64,000 nucleotides of DNA, from the NCBI GenBank assembly GCA_900095095.1, contig FMBT01000460.1, forward strand, positions 1 through 64,000. The letters are read 5' to 3'. How positions within the stretch are numbered: position 1 is the first letter of the stretch; each line of letters starts with the position of its first letter. The position numbers and the translations under genes were made by a program. Under the pieces are notes generated by a model. The model had not been told where the DNA came from, searched no databases, and was given only the letters and a program-made list of their open reading frames with translations. Below are positions 10,863 through 22,984 of the stretch, piece after piece. This DNA comes from Fragilariopsis cylindrus CCMP1102 (Eukaryota; Bacillariophyta; Bacillariophyceae; Bacillariales; Bacillariaceae).

Positions 10863-12344
10863 CAAGTAACGACGATATTGGTAGAAAAAAATCCGATGTT
10901 TCTATTCCATCGGCTGCTTCGAGACCTCACAATAATAATTCCATCACCATGACCTCGCAGCAGCAGCTTTGTGGTAACGGGTAGCACTTCCTCTATGACA
11001 TTAACTTCGGCCATCGTGTTGAAGGAAAATCGTGGTCGTGATCGTGATTGTGTCGTCCTTTGTAGTGTTGTTTTGCTACATTTACCTCCTTTTGGTTGGT
11101 TCATCTTAGATTTTTTGAAGCATGTTTATGCATGGAAGCTGATCTCCGCACTGTCGTTCCGCCTATTATCTCTCTTAAAAGCAGTTACGGTAGCAGTCTT
11201 AGATTCTTACTGTGGTTGTATTGTACCTATACAATTTTACTAGTAGATATTTTGATATGATTAAAACATACATTGTAAAAAGGACTATATTATGTACCAT
11301 AGGAATACTTGAAACAAGAGGTTTTCATCCACTCACGTGAAACGACCGGTGTAATTCATGTCTGGCATGCTTCAAAATTCAATGTTCAAACCATGAGTAA
11401 CGACGACTTGAAACGTGACGGTACAAATGTCTTGTACATTATTGACATTATTACATGTTGCATTCTTGTACATACTGTATTCAAAATGTGATGAGGAAAA
11501 TTCCTGTTCGCGTGTTTTGTCAATCTCTCATGTAAAGCATGCTACACCGGAAAAATAACATACTGTAGACGATTCAGGAGTCGGAGTCGCACAAATCAAA
11601 ACCAGTCCAACAAATCGCTTCTTTTCGCGATTTTGGTTCCGGTATCCGCGAGTACTAAGTCACTGTACTTCTGAGTACAATTTTTGTGCGGTAAGGATAC
11701 TTCTTCAGTAATATGCCCTTCAAAATGGCTTATATATAAAAAATTAGAAAAATCTTGTGTCAAGCATGCGTTCACAAAATTATGAACACGCGTCCACATT
11801 ATTCTACTGGTTGGCATTATGTAAACTGTGTTACAGTTTGAAGCTACCAAAGCTGTGGCGGGCGAAAGAAAGGTAACGCATGCCTAAGTACTGATACGCC
11901 ATGAGTTCCTTTTTTTTGTTATGAAGTACGATTCATTTATTCCGGTAACATACTTCAACTTCTAAGCTCAATGCGCCGTGACAGCTTTGTGATACGGAGT
12001 ATGTCGTAACCTGTTCATGCATGGATCGTATTCTACGTATTAGATTTAAGCTGTATTCGTAATCAACTCGCGCCATGGCAATACAATAGGTGAACCACTA
12101 TATCCGCTATTGAAGTTACAATCCGCTATTGAAGTTTCAATCGTTCATGCACACCTATCACGTAACCTTGGACTGGTTATCGCGAAATGTGAGAACGGTA
12201 ACAACCGGGATGAAATGAATCGTTCGAAAGTAGCAAAAAGATAGCAATTCGAAACAAACAATTCTATTCTTCTCATAAAAATAAAATCCTAAACTACTAC
12301 AACAACTATAAAACAAAACAAAACAAAACAAAACAAAACTTAAA
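10863..12344. other. 1.5-kb intergenic region
   Basis: Holds the 3' flank of the 9306 gene and the upstream region of the NRAMP gene. An (AAAAC)n run of about five units at 12308-12339 sits immediately before the NRAMP ATG. A duplicated TCCGCTATTGAAGTT lies near 12102-12136. A few open frames of 60 to 96 codons show no recognisable features. Confidence 0.45.
12308..12339. repeat. (AAAAC)n run in the NRAMP leader
   Basis: Five to six units of AAAAC directly before the start codon of the NRAMP gene. It is probably part of the 5' UTR; a simple-sequence tract with no proven role. Confidence 0.7.
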
Positions 12345-14207
12345 ATGAATAAAGCTGATATTGCCATTCACCTTTCTCATTCTATGAGAGAATGGAATGC
12401 AAATGACGACGATAACGAAAATTCTACTGATGATATTCTTGTGGCTGCTGAGGGAGTCAAAAGTGAGAAGGGTACCATGGATATTGAAGGTTATGGGAAA
12501 AACCCCAACAAAAATGCTTGGATGTCAAGTGGTTCCAAATGGAGAGATTATCTTCATTTTTGTGGACCTGGTTGGCTTGTTGCCATTGCGTATTTGGATC
12601 CAGGTAATACTCAAGCTGATATCCAGGCCGGTGCTGTGGGTGGGTACAGTCAATTATGGACCTTCTTTTGGGTCACAACATTATCTATTTACGTTCAAGT
12701 ATTATGTGCCCGTCTATCGATGGTTGGACAGACTACACTCTCGGAAAGCATGCGTAAAATCATCAAGCATAGATGGTTACGGTATGTAGCATGGGCAATT
12801 GCTGAATTCTCTGTGATCATTACTGATATTCCGGAAGTAATTGGTATGGGTATTGCATTCAATGTCTTCTTTGGATGGCCATACTATGTGGGATGTCTCA
12901 TCTCTCCTGTTACGACACTCCTCTTCTTGGCGACTCAAAATTCCAAGGGTGGAATGCGTTGGCTTGAAGGGGTGATCGTATTATTGATAGGAGTAATGGC
13001 GGTCACTATCTTCATCGAATGGGGTCTTGTTGATTCAGATCCAGCAAAAGCAATTGAAGGTTTGGTGTATGGGTTCGTTGAGCCAGAAGGACGTAATCTT
13101 TGGCTTATTACTGGTATCATTGGAGCAGTTGTTATGCCACACAATTTGTATTTGCATACAGCAAGTGTATTATCTCGTCCTGTCAAGCGTGATAATGAAA
13201 CTATTAAGAAGGCAACATTCTGGGTATCCGTTGAACCAATTGTACCAATCATGTTTTCATTCCTTATTAATATTGGTATTGTGATTGTTGCTGCCGAAAA
13301 TGTAAACGGTAAATGCATCCCCGTTGGTGGTGAATCTGAAGAAGACTGTGAAAATAATATTGGTAACACAGACTTTGCCAAGTATCTTACCGTTGCGGGT
13401 GGACCCATCTTATGGGGTATTGCCTTGTTGGCAGCCGGACAATCATCTGCTATTACCACAACCTACTCGGGACAATATATTATGGATGGATTCCTTGAGA
13501 TGAGAATTCCTGTTTGGGCTCGTGCCATTGGAACAAGAATGATTGCACTACTTCCGTGTGTTCTCATTGCTGCCTGTGTTCCCGGTGATGCTGCACTAAA
13601 TACAATTGTGAATATTGTGAATTCGTCATTAGCAATCTTACTACCATTTGCATTAACACCCCTGGCACGATTAGTGACATCAAAAGCATACTTTGGTGAA
13701 TATGCTGCAAAGAAATGGGAGGCTGCTCTTATCTGGTTTGGTGCATTTGCTGTCTACGCCATCAATGTACTTAGTTTAACTGCTAATGGTGCAGGTTTCT
13801 TTGGTGGCTTAATGGCGGGTGTCCAACAAACGTTAGCTGATGGTACTACCGTTCAAGTCCAAACAGCAGCAACTGTACAGTTCAATATCTTGAATGATGT
13901 GTGTCAAGTTATCATGTTCGCTTATATGGTATACTTTGTCTTTATTCCCATTGATGAACCTATGCGTAATCCCAATGATCCAAGACCTGTTGAAGAAGAA
14001 GGCTGCTTTGGTGTTGTTAAAACCCTTTCAAAAAGCGATGATGCTGTTGAATCTGAATCTTTTATCGGCGATAGTGAATTGAAAGTACTTGAACGGACTC
14101 AGATTCACGAATTGAAATTACTTGAAATGACTCAGGCTCACGAATTGAAGCTACAAACATTAGCAACGTCTAATGATGTTCCAACCGTCGATGCAGGACA
14201 AGATTGA
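12345..14207 (+). CDS. NRAMP: NRAMP-family divalent metal transporter
   Basis: 620-residue proton-coupled Mn/Fe-type transporter. Both substrate-site signatures are present: DPGN at about residue 85 (AYLDPGNTQADIQAG) and MPHN at about residue 264 (GAVVMPHNLYLHTA). The motif AAGQSSAITTTYSGQYIMDG is the conserved TM10 region of the family. About 11 to 12 hydrophobic segments follow the usual NRAMP layout. An acidic N-terminal tail of about 60 residues precedes TM1. The C-terminal tail has three copies of an 11-residue unit (ELKxLExTQxH). It is a single exon with ATG at 12345 behind an A-rich leader. Which membrane it acts in (plasma membrane or vacuole) cannot be read from the sequence. Confidence 0.95.
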   Translation: MNKADIAIHLSHSMREWNANDDDNENSTDDILVAAEGVKSEKGTMDIEGYGKNPNKNAWMSSGSKWRDYLHFCGPGWLVAIAYLDPGNTQADIQAGAVGGYSQLWTFFWVTTLSIYVQVLCARLSMVGQTTLSESMRKIIKHRWLRYVAWAIAEFSVIITDIPEVIGMGIAFNVFFGWPYYVGCLISPVTTLLFLATQNSKGGMRWLEGVIVLLIGVMAVTIFIEWGLVDSDPAKAIEGLVYGFVEPEGRNLWLITGIIGAVVMPHNLYLHTASVLSRPVKRDNETIKKATFWVSVEPIVPIMFSFLINIGIVIVAAENVNGKCIPVGGESEEDCENNIGNTDFAKYLTVAGGPILWGIALLAAGQSSAITTTYSGQYIMDGFLEMRIPVWARAIGTRMIALLPCVLIAACVPGDAALNTIVNIVNSSLAILLPFALTPLARLVTSKAYFGEYAAKKWEAALIWFGAFAVYAINVLSLTANGAGFFGGLMAGVQQTLADGTTVQVQTAATVQFNILNDVCQVIMFAYMVYFVFIPIDEPMRNPNDPRPVEEEGCFGVVKTLSKSDDAVESESFIGDSELKVLERTQIHELKLLEMTQAHELKLQTLATSNDVPTVDAGQD

Positions 14208-15568
14208 TTCCAAATGGAATGGAATGAAATGGAATGAAATGAAATGAAACGAAACGAAATGAAATGAAATGAAATGAAAACGATACGATACGATACGATA
14301 CGATACGATACGATACGATATGATACGATATGATATGATATGATATGATAATGAAAATGAAGAAAAGTAAAAGTGGAACGAAACAAAACGAATCGGATGG
14401 GATGCTCGGACGCATTCATGAATTATTATTAGATCAACCCTGTGTAGCAAAACAAAGAAAAGCAAGTCGATGAATCAATATATATATATATATGCATATT
14501 AAATAAATAAATAAATAAAAATAGATATGAAATTTAAAAAAAAGTAACGTATGAAATATTGCAATCATAGTCTAGTATGTTTATGGTTTCCTATAGCTTT
14601 CATAGGACTAGTGTGTATGTCAAGACTGTATCCTAGTAGTATTCTATATATTCGTTGTTGTAGAATGTCGAATATCATTTATGCTATGCAAGTATTTATT
14701 TCATGATCACAGCACTCCGTAGTTATTATTCAGAAGAGCTACGTCGTAGTGTTGACAAATTCCGGGTAATTCTATCTTCGGAATCATTGTTTTTGAAGAG
14801 ATAATGGTGAGTGCAACTTGGACTCAACGGTTGGACTTTGTTAACACGTGAAAAAATGATGGGGATCGGTGATCCTCTTACGAAAAAATGATGGGGATCG
14901 ATGATCCTCTTACTCAACGTATAATAAGGCCTATTAAAACGATTGAAAGGATTCGAATGTGCTTCAACAAACATATAACTGAAAACTGACAAGCAAGGAG
15001 GAAGGCATAGTTATTTTTAGAACTCAAAGAAGACGACGATTAAATAATACGACATAATAGGCGACGATCGGGGTACGCTTTTACAATGAATCGGAAACGA
15101 TTTATTCGATTCTTGCTTAACTAAAGATGAAACATTTTTTATGAAATGAAGGTACACGTAGTCTACAACGTACAAGGCTCTCTTTTTGTACAATATAACG
15201 GTAGCAGCAACAACAATACTGAAGTGGGCGAATGCCTTATTGAAAATGATAGCAACATCAAAATGAAAAACTATCGGGCTTCTACTGTAGCCGAAACTCC
15301 TCCTCATCGTGACCGCACAGGAAGTTATCTCAATGGATCTATACGACCAATTCCGCCAAAACGTATGCCATCTTTTCTTCTTTGCAGTAGAAGCAGATCA
15401 ACGATTCATATCACAGTAATATCGTTAAGGGATAGGGTTATAGAATAATAAATAAAGCCGTATATATTTGGTATAATTTTCCTGTAAAATTACGGTGGCA
15501 ATCCAGTAACTTTCCTGATTAATTCGTTCGTTCCAAAAATTCCAATTATTTATTTGCCGCATCTTTAT
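14208..15568. other. 1.36-kb intergenic region between convergent genes, with satellites
   Basis: Holds the 3' flanks of the NRAMP gene (plus) and the carrier gene (minus). It contains the pentanucleotide satellite at 14214-14350, TA and AATA runs at 14478-14520, and two copies of ATGATGGGGATCG-GATCCTCTTAC near 14856-14914. No coding signal was recognised. Confidence 0.5.
14214..14350. repeat. pentanucleotide satellite, (GGAAT/GAAAT)n then (CGATA)n
   Basis: Starts four bases beyond the NRAMP stop. It first runs as GGAATGAAAT-like units and then switches to a pure CGATA array that drifts into TGATA. The antisense open frames of Ser/Phe/His/Ile repeats here are by-products of the repeat. Confidence 0.9.
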
Positions 15569-16630
15569 TTACTCTTGCCATACGGCTTTATCAAACAGTT
15601 TCTTTCCACTTTCTACGCCTAGGAATAGAGCTGCGTTAGCGGGGAAAGCGCGTATCAGTGTCGGTCCGAGACCGGCATACAAGCCACCGATCCCTCGTTG
15701 TTTAGCAACTCTGATAAGTTCCGGGAAGTAACTACCCATGACTTTTGTGTCGTATCGGGATTGTACATTCGTCTTCGGCACATCAAAAGGCATAGCAACA
15801 AACCAAGCTCCCATACCTGCAATACCTCCCGACATGAAGTAGTTTAATTCATCTGGCATGCTTGGAACAAATGTTCGGAACGTATAGCACGATAATTCGT
15901 AGCCACCAAAAAATAGTGCATAAAAGCACGAGTCACGACAGAGTTGGGCATCAAAACCTACAAAGAATGATCTCATTCCTTGTTTTTTCATCATTTGTTT
16001 TACAATTTGTGAGGATGTGATATGTCGTTCTGTCGAAATTTGTGTCTTACACTTAATAATCTCACTTGGCAAAAGTACCGTTGCTGAACAACAACCTGTT
16101 ATTGCACCCATCGCAAATGGTTTTAATAGACTAGGTGGTCCCTCTTTAATATCGCCGTCGTTATTCGTATCAGGAAAGGCACGTTTCAATGCTGCATTAA
16201 CACCAAAAGCCATACAATTCTCTAACACCATTCCACCGGCCGTTGGTACGGCTCCCTTCCAAAATGCAGCAACCCCCTACAATGTGAATTTTTGAAACAA
16301 ACAAACAAAAGGACGACGGTTTAGATAATATTGATTTTTCGATTATTAACATGCTCTATCTAACAAACACACCATCTTTCTTGTGATATCAATTTTTTAT
16401 ATAAACATTCCCTCCTTCTCACTAATATCTAATTGTAATAATTTACATACCTCATTCTTCAGAATCTGATTTGTAGAACCGACCACGTGAGAAAATTGAT
16501 CAGGATTTGTTTGCATCTTCACCTTGATGGTATCAAAAGGTTGTCCTACGTAACAACACAAAACAGAACCGATTGCAGCACTAAATAGATCACGAGTCAC
16601 CGCTCGAGGTTCAAGGACACTGTCGCTCAT
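15569..16630 (-). CDS. mitochondrial carrier (SLC25) protein, amino-acid/acylcarnitine type
   Basis: 295-residue inner-membrane carrier. Exon 1 is 16451-16630 and exon 2 is 15569-16276; the intron 16277-16450 has GTATG and a TAG acceptor and leaves frame phase 0 (…KNE|GVAAFWKG). All three carrier signatures are visible: GQPFDTIKVKMQ, LPSEIIKCKTQ and MPFDVPKTNVQ, each followed by the G-x-x-x-F/L-Y/W-x-G pattern (AFWKG, SFFVG, GLYAG). The sequence QLCRDSCFYALFFGGYE and the GQPFDT start resemble the ornithine/basic amino acid and carnitine/acylcarnitine branch. The exact substrate is inferred only at this branch level. ATG at 16628-16630. Confidence 0.9.
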
Positions 16631-17367
16631 TATAAAGAATTATTTGGTATGATTATTACTGTAGGGTAGCGTATGTATACTACTTTCAATAGCGAAAGTC
16701 TTCTGAAATATATAATATTATGTACAGTATTGTGAATTGTGAGAATGGCTGGGATGTTTTCTTATCGGCGGCAACTACGCAAATAATGCATTGTGGCGTG
16801 TCACGTGCGATGTGATGATGTATTTTCATACTTCCAGAGTTTTGTGTTTTGTGGCAAAGCGAACGAATGATTGAATCGAAGTCGGAATTCATCGAATCAA
16901 TCGCGAATGAATCGAAAATAGAAGGGCCAAAGTGCATTCATCCATAAAAGCTAATATATGTCCTCAAAAGAATGGCCTTGGAGTTTGTTTTGTTAATTAA
17001 AAAATAGCCTACAGTATGTAAGTAGTATGATGCGTTTGTAACGACTGAAGAACTGTGCCTACTATTACTGTATCATTTACGGTTCGTCAATAAGTACAAG
17101 TGCTACGTGTGACTGAATTTGACACATTCAAAAATTCGATGTTCTTTCTTTCTTTTCTAAAACAGCAGAAACCGTTTTGACCGTGTCAACAGAAGAAGAT
17201 CATCGACTTAGCTTCACATTTCACATCATACATCATACATCATACATATATCATCATTCGCTTGTACTTCGAAAGATAGATTTATTCAAAGTTAGATAAG
17301 ATAGAAATCTTAGCCATATAATCGTTTTCTTATAGAGTAAATAAAGATCTGTGTTTGACTCAGCATA
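16631..17367. other. 737-bp intergenic region between divergent genes
   Basis: Separates the minus-strand carrier from the plus-strand BSD-like gene, so it should contain both promoters. ACATCATAC-type direct repeats lie near 17222-17248. No motif could be named with confidence. Confidence 0.4.
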
Positions 17368-18787
17368 ATGCAAGACTCACAAGAGCCTACGGGAGAAGAA
17401 ATTGCCTCTAGCAGCGGCAACGTGTCGAATAGCAACAACAGCAGCAACAATAACCTTCAGGATAGTGGATTTACCGCAGATTCTTTGGACGAAAACGAGG
17501 AACAAGAATCGTCGTCAACCGGCGGGCGATGGTTTGGTGGGATAGGATCTGATTTTATGAACATCGCTAATTGCCTCACAGACAACGTTTCGCCGGTCGT
17601 ATCTGGGGTGGCAACCTTAGTGCATAGAACTGCTTTAGCCGTCGCAAATGAAATTGCGCAACTGGAACGTGACGGCGAACTTGGAGCTGCAGCTGTGGAA
17701 GATGAAAGGTCGTCATTTTCAAAGAAGAACAAAGATAGTAACGTCGTAATAGGACGAGAAGGGATCATACTGTCTTCGTCGTCATTCGATTCGACGTCTA
17801 GCATTAGTAATATTAATAAATCAGAAAGTCTGATTTTACCATGGGAAATTTGTCAAGAATCATCACAAACAACTGTATCATCATCTCAAGAAAAAGAAAA
17901 TGACGATGAAATTTCTGTATACGTCACGGATACGGATCTAATGAAAAAGATTTTTATTCTTTCTCGTCAAGAATCAACTTTTCTTGGACCGTTCTCGGAG
18001 GGTTTACCAGAGGGAAATAATAAATCCATCCTTCTACAGAATACTAATTATAGTATATCACTATCGTTGTACTCTTCGACATTTAGTATGAATAATTCAC
18101 GGATCAAATTGATCCGTCGACTTTTAAATATAGATGAGAATCTTGCGTCGATGCATACTGGACTAACAGGTAAGTGGTCACATTCTTTCAAGCCTTCCTC
18201 CTTTTCCTTTCCTTTTTTTCTTAGATGTGATTAGATTTTGAAAATTGGTTTTGGTATTTATCAAACAATAAAACTGGTAGCAGAAAAAATCCGATTGTAG
18301 AATCTAATTTGTGATATCTTATATTTAAATCGTGTTGTCATTTTTCTGTAAACCGACTCGTTATATAGGAGAAGCAAAACCCGACTCATGGGACACTTTC
18401 TTCTGGAAAAATTATTTCTTTCATTGCGAAGGAACTCGTGCTAATGAGCTCCGTCGGCGTAAGCAAAACAAATCGATGACAAAAAAACCTTGTACACCGA
18501 CTACACCCACGAATAATGATAGTAGTAGTCCTCTTTTAAGAGAAAACATCGAAATGAATAATGCATTGGACCAAGTCGATAGATTGTTCATTTTGGATGG
18601 TAATAATAATGATGACGAGTCCTTGATTCCCGCAGATGATGATTCTGATATAGAGGGGCAACGGGACGATCTTAGTTCTTCTTATGTTATTCAATCGGCA
18701 CCAAACAGCGCCAATACATTCACGACAACAAGATCTATCGATGATGACGTTGTCCTCGTGGATACTCACAGTAATCGCAAGAAGTAA
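17368..18787 (+). CDS. BSD-domain-like protein
   Basis: 406-residue protein from two exons, 17368-18169 and 18369-18787. The intron 18170-18368 has GTAAGT and a TATAG acceptor, giving the junction GLTG|EAKP. The N-terminal third is Ser/Asn-rich and acidic, followed by GRWFGGIGSDFMNIANCL and an amphipathic helix VATLVHRTALAVANEIAQLE. The middle holds LMKKIFILSRQESTFLGPF, then a basic stretch, and after the junction SWDTFFWKNYFFHCEG. The FW-x-x-YF pair is the hallmark of BSD domains (BTF2-like, synapse-associated, DOS2-like); the spacing is looser than usual. The C-terminal 80 residues are acidic and disordered. A role in transcription/repair or membrane trafficking cannot be chosen. Confidence 0.7.
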
Positions 18788-19291
18788 TATACAAATATAG
18801 TCAGAATTTTTGATTTTGTTAAAAAACGGTCTGCGGATGAAAAACGCTTATTATTCGATTCGAATTCATCCACTACACCTGACACAAGTAGAAAGTAGGA
18901 TAGCATGTATTAAAAATAGGTTTCTTGTTCAAAAAGATTTTTGATTATTCAAATAGCACGTACAATACTCATTGTCGTTGTTCCAGAAAATTCGACCTGA
19001 ACATTAAGTGACTCTCGACCTTGTTAAAGTTTATGTAACCTACTAGCTTTTTAGAATGGAAGAAAGGAACAAGGCATTTGCAAAACGATGCATGCAACGA
19101 TACAGATAATATTGTGATTAAAAACAAGAGAAATGTATGAATAAAAAGGACTATTGTATTCAATTCAAGATGATATATAGATAGACGTATGACGTATCAC
19201 AAATTGATTTTTGAATCGATTCTTAAAAATAATGGACCACAATTAACTATTGATAAAATAAATAAAACGATGATGATGACATACTGTAATA
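18788..19291. other. 504-bp intergenic region between convergent genes
   Basis: Between the stop codons of the BSD-like gene and the CCT-domain gene. AT-rich 3' UTR-like sequence; nothing else recognised. Confidence 0.4.
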
Positions 19292-22044
19292 TTACGTTAA
19301 ACTCATAAGCTCTCTCATCAACAGCTCGTCATCCTTTTTGACAAAACGTCCTTTCACACGTAAACGACTATCTGCAAAGTTCTTCCGGACATCGTACTTG
19401 ACCGTCTTCGTCCAAACACGATGATTCCTTTTCTCCATAAAACGACCGATACGAACCAAACGACTTTCAGGAGAATATGCCCCGATCCATCCATCTGGAC
19501 GTTCCACTTCTAATAGTCCATCTTCACCGACCTTGGAATTCAAATTTGGATCGCTCATCGAACGAGGCCGACCAGATCCAGGTATATGCATTTCCTTTTC
19601 TTTTTCCTTCTCCTGTTTGTCCATTACTTCCTTCTTCTTTTGTTTCTCTTGTTTGGCACGTTCCTTCAATTCTTTCTTTTCGTATTTTTCTTTTTCCTTT
19701 TGTTCTTTTTTCAACGTTCGCTCCTTCCGTTTCTGCTCTTTCTGATGTTCTTTTGCAATGGCAGCAGCAGATGGTGGTTTCGATCCTCGAGTAACAACTT
19801 CCCCAGGAGCAGATTTCCGCCTGTATATAGGTTTCGTTACTTTTGTTTTTGATTTCGGCTTTGGTTTTTGCTTCTTTTGATTTTTCTTCTTTTGATTCTG
19901 CTGATCCTTCTTTTCTTTCTGTTGACTCAACAGTTGTTGAAAGTGATGCTCATGATGTTGTTGCTGCTGGAGAAGTTTCTGTTGTTGCTCGGTTGGTTTT
20001 TGTAGTCCTTCTGATTGTCCTTGTCCTGCTGTTCCCGATGCCGCCGCCCCCGATGCTGATGATCCTGATGTTTCCATCCAACGACCAAAGTTCGTCGCTT
20101 GAGTAGTAGTAGCTTCGGGGGCCTCATTTCCAATTAAAGGAGAAAATAAAGAGTTGGACCGGGATCGAAATTGGTCTAGGTCAATTGACATAGCAGAGTT
20201 GGCTCGTGACCGTTGCTGCTGCTGTTGCAGGGCCGATTCTAAGGCTGTCCATGTCGAATTCGCTCTTGTGCGATTTTCAATTGTCGACCAAGTTGAATTG
20301 GACCGTGATCGAGTATTGGGTGTATTATTATCACTATCGCTATTATTTTCTCCCTGTTCCCAATTTCCAATTCCTCCATCAAACTCTAAATCCCCAATCC
20401 CATCAGAGGCAACAGAACCTGATGTTTTTCCACTAGTACTGTTGTTAGTATTATTGCTATTGTTTGGATCGCCGTTGTTCTGTTTTTTCTCCTGTTCCTT
20501 CACATTGAGAAAATCAAAATCTAATTGCCCCAACAGGTCAATTTCTTCTGTTGCCTTACCAGATAGGGTACCACTTGTTAGCATACCTTCTAGCATAGTT
20601 GCATCACCCTGTTCGTATCGATCAAGGGCGTCTTGTATTTCATTGTCTTGCCCCGATATAATCAAATCCTTTAAAATTCCCTTTTGATCTCTAGTGATGA
20701 TCCCCTTTTCCTCTAATTCGGCTGATACCAAAAGACGCTCAGATAGACTCTATATTTAAATTGAATAAGCAAGATCGATTTCGATTCGATTCATTCAGCA
20801 AGCATGGCATGGCAGAAGAAAAAATGTTAGATATAGAATAGATTATATATATATATATATATATATCTAGAAACTCACAATCTATATTACACGAAAAATG
20901 CAAACACACACACACACAACCTAATTTTCGTTTTACTTACCCCTGTGCGGGGTCTTTTTCCGAAATGCTTTGATTCGTAGGATGTAGACAAATTATTCGG
21001 TGGTGTATGAGAAATTTGTTGCTGTTGTTGCTGTATCGATGCTGTTCCTGTTGCTGAAGTTGAATTTTCGCCGTCTTCTACTTTTGCTTCACCATTAACA
21101 TTACTAATTTTTTTAGTACGAATACCTTTACTCGCTGCAACAGGATCTTGAATGTTATTCATAAATTTTAATCCACCACCACCACCTTCTTGTTTTGTTC
21201 CTGCTGCTGCTGAGGAGGAAGAATAATTGCTGTTGATCGGTGGTATCGCAGAGGTACTACTACTTGTCTTGTTACTACTACTACAGCTAGAACTATCACC
21301 ACTTCCATCTAATGACTTTCCTGGTAAAGGCTGAAGTGGTTGGAATTTCATTGCTGATGAGGTCGAGGGTTCCGAAATTCTTGAACTTGTTGAACTTGCG
21401 CCATCATCATCATCGTCACTGTTGTTGACATCGTCGCCATCACAGTCAACATCATCATCCTCCTTATTTATACTCTGTTCGTTAGTGTTTCCTGTTGTTG
21501 CTGCTGTCGTTGATGTAACCGCAGTATCATTAGTTACTACCGTAACGGTCTCAATAGATTGATCTGTGGTGTTGTTACTATCATTATTACTATTCTTACT
21601 AGCTCTGCTCCTAGTGCTAATCCTAGTACTAATTCGAGTGGCAGCAGCAGGTAAGGGTAATTGCTGTACCTCCACGTCCATATCTCCTAATGTTCCGTCT
21701 TCTTCTTCTTTAACTGTATAACTTTTATTATTTGGATCAGAATCTTCTTTTCCAATTATCATCGTCTCAGAGGAGGAAAGGGAGTTGTCTTCTTCTTCAG
21801 TTTCAATTTGATTGTTGTTACAATTAATGCCACTACTACTAATACTACTGTTAGCAGTCGTTAATTCTGTTGTAACCGTCGCAGTCAAACTCGGACGAGC
21901 GCAAATTATATCTAGTTCGCCGTTACTACTAGTACTACTACTCTTGTTGTTGACGTCCTCGTCGAAACTACTAATAATAGCGTCTTCAATTCGAGAAAAA
22001 AATTCAAGTGCTCTTGTATCGTCTTCGTTATCGATATCTCCCAT
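19292..22044 (-). CDS. CCT-domain (CONSTANS/TOC1-type) protein with stramenopile N-terminal module
   Basis: 853-residue predicted nuclear regulator. Exon 1 is 20941-22044 and exon 2 is 19292-20749; the intron 20750-20940 (GTAAGT...TATAG) keeps phase 0. The last 50 residues form a clear CCT domain: RLVRIGRFMEKRNHRVWTKT followed by KYDVRKNFADSRLRVKGRFV. CCT domains bind DNA with NF-YB/NF-YC or carry nuclear import signals in plants. Across the junction lies KHFGKRPRTG|SLSERLLVSAELEEKG and then DQKGILKDLIISGQ and ALDRYEQGD, an ordered module I do not know as a named family. Between the two are repeats of RSRSNSTW/RARANSTW (possible kinase sites), a Gln-rich segment and a Lys/Glu coiled coil of about 80 residues. 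The first 360 residues are Ser/Thr/Asn/Asp-rich. ATG at 22042-22044. Confidence 0.88.
20750..20940 (-). other. intron of the CCT-domain gene with TA and CA microsatellites
   Basis: Bounded by GTAAGT (20935-20940) and AG (20750-20751) on the minus strand. A (TA)n run lies at 20846-20864 and an ACAC run at 20904-20918. Confidence 0.85.
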
Positions 22045-22984
22045 TCAGAAATCTTTTTTTTTGTATCGATTCCTCTCGCGTACTAGTACAGTATAACTTT
22101 TGTTTTTAAAGGCACAAGGTCAATACTAATATACAGTCTGCTTTCTTTTTCCTTTTGTGATTGATTAGTACTTTTCGTTGGGCAAAGAGTCGATAGTGAG
22201 ATGATAAGCTATTAGTTGCTTCGTGATGTATATCAATAGTGACCTCCGTAACACAAGTACAGTATGTTGCTGTTGCTGTGCGGCGCATTAACAATATTGA
22301 TTGAATTGCAATTGCAGTCCTACGTACAGTGCGGTAACACTCTGTAGTTACTAGTCAGAACCTCCTGGATACGCTACTACAGTAGTCGTACACAAGATGT
22401 GAAAGAAAAAGGAACTAATATTCGCGTCTTAACACGTGATAGAAATTAATAAATTGAAACACGTTACAATGTACTTAGAAATAACAATGAGGCAATCTGT
22501 TAGAATTTTTTATTACGATGATGTGTCTAATGTCGACGATGTCGAATCAGTCGAACCCGTGGCAGCATTCTTGTGTTTGTCTTGCTCGTTTTCTATTCGT
22601 CAAGAATTCACAAAACGCCATATGTTTAAGTTGAAAGTACGTACTTGACGCGACCTTCTTAAAAACAAAAGGCTTTATTTACAATTCGCAGGAACCGGAG
22701 GATTAGAAAATTTAAATCTTCATCATTTATTTAGTTTTTTCCGACATTGTGCTCAACTGAACTGAACTGTTCACTGACGTTGTGCTAATACTTATTTTTC
22801 ACAAAACGAAACCTGAAAAGAGAAAAGAGTGAAAACACACAAGAGTAATAATATCTACTGCACTGTACTAAAACAGCTCAGATCTCAATCTTTCCAGTAA
22901 AAACCACACACTTGTAACTTGTATTGACAAATTGTATTGGCAAGAACAGAGGCATAAGCAGCAGCAGCATCAATAATAATAATA
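22045..22984. other. 940-bp intergenic region between divergent genes
   Basis: Contains the upstream regions of the CCT gene (minus) and the plastid-protein gene (plus). An open frame of 70 codons at 22436-22648 has no recognisable features. An ATA/ATG-rich leader, CAGCAGCAGCATCAATAATAATAATAATG, immediately precedes the next gene's start (partly repetitive). Confidence 0.4.

Noticed and set aside
11596-11850. 84-codon minus-strand frame
   Set aside because: No recognisable motif, no neighbours in frame, and composition like random AT-rich sequence.
14138-14465. Overlapping minus-strand frames rich in Ser/Phe/His/Ile/Arg
   Set aside because: They are translations of the pentanucleotide satellite and overlap the NRAMP end.
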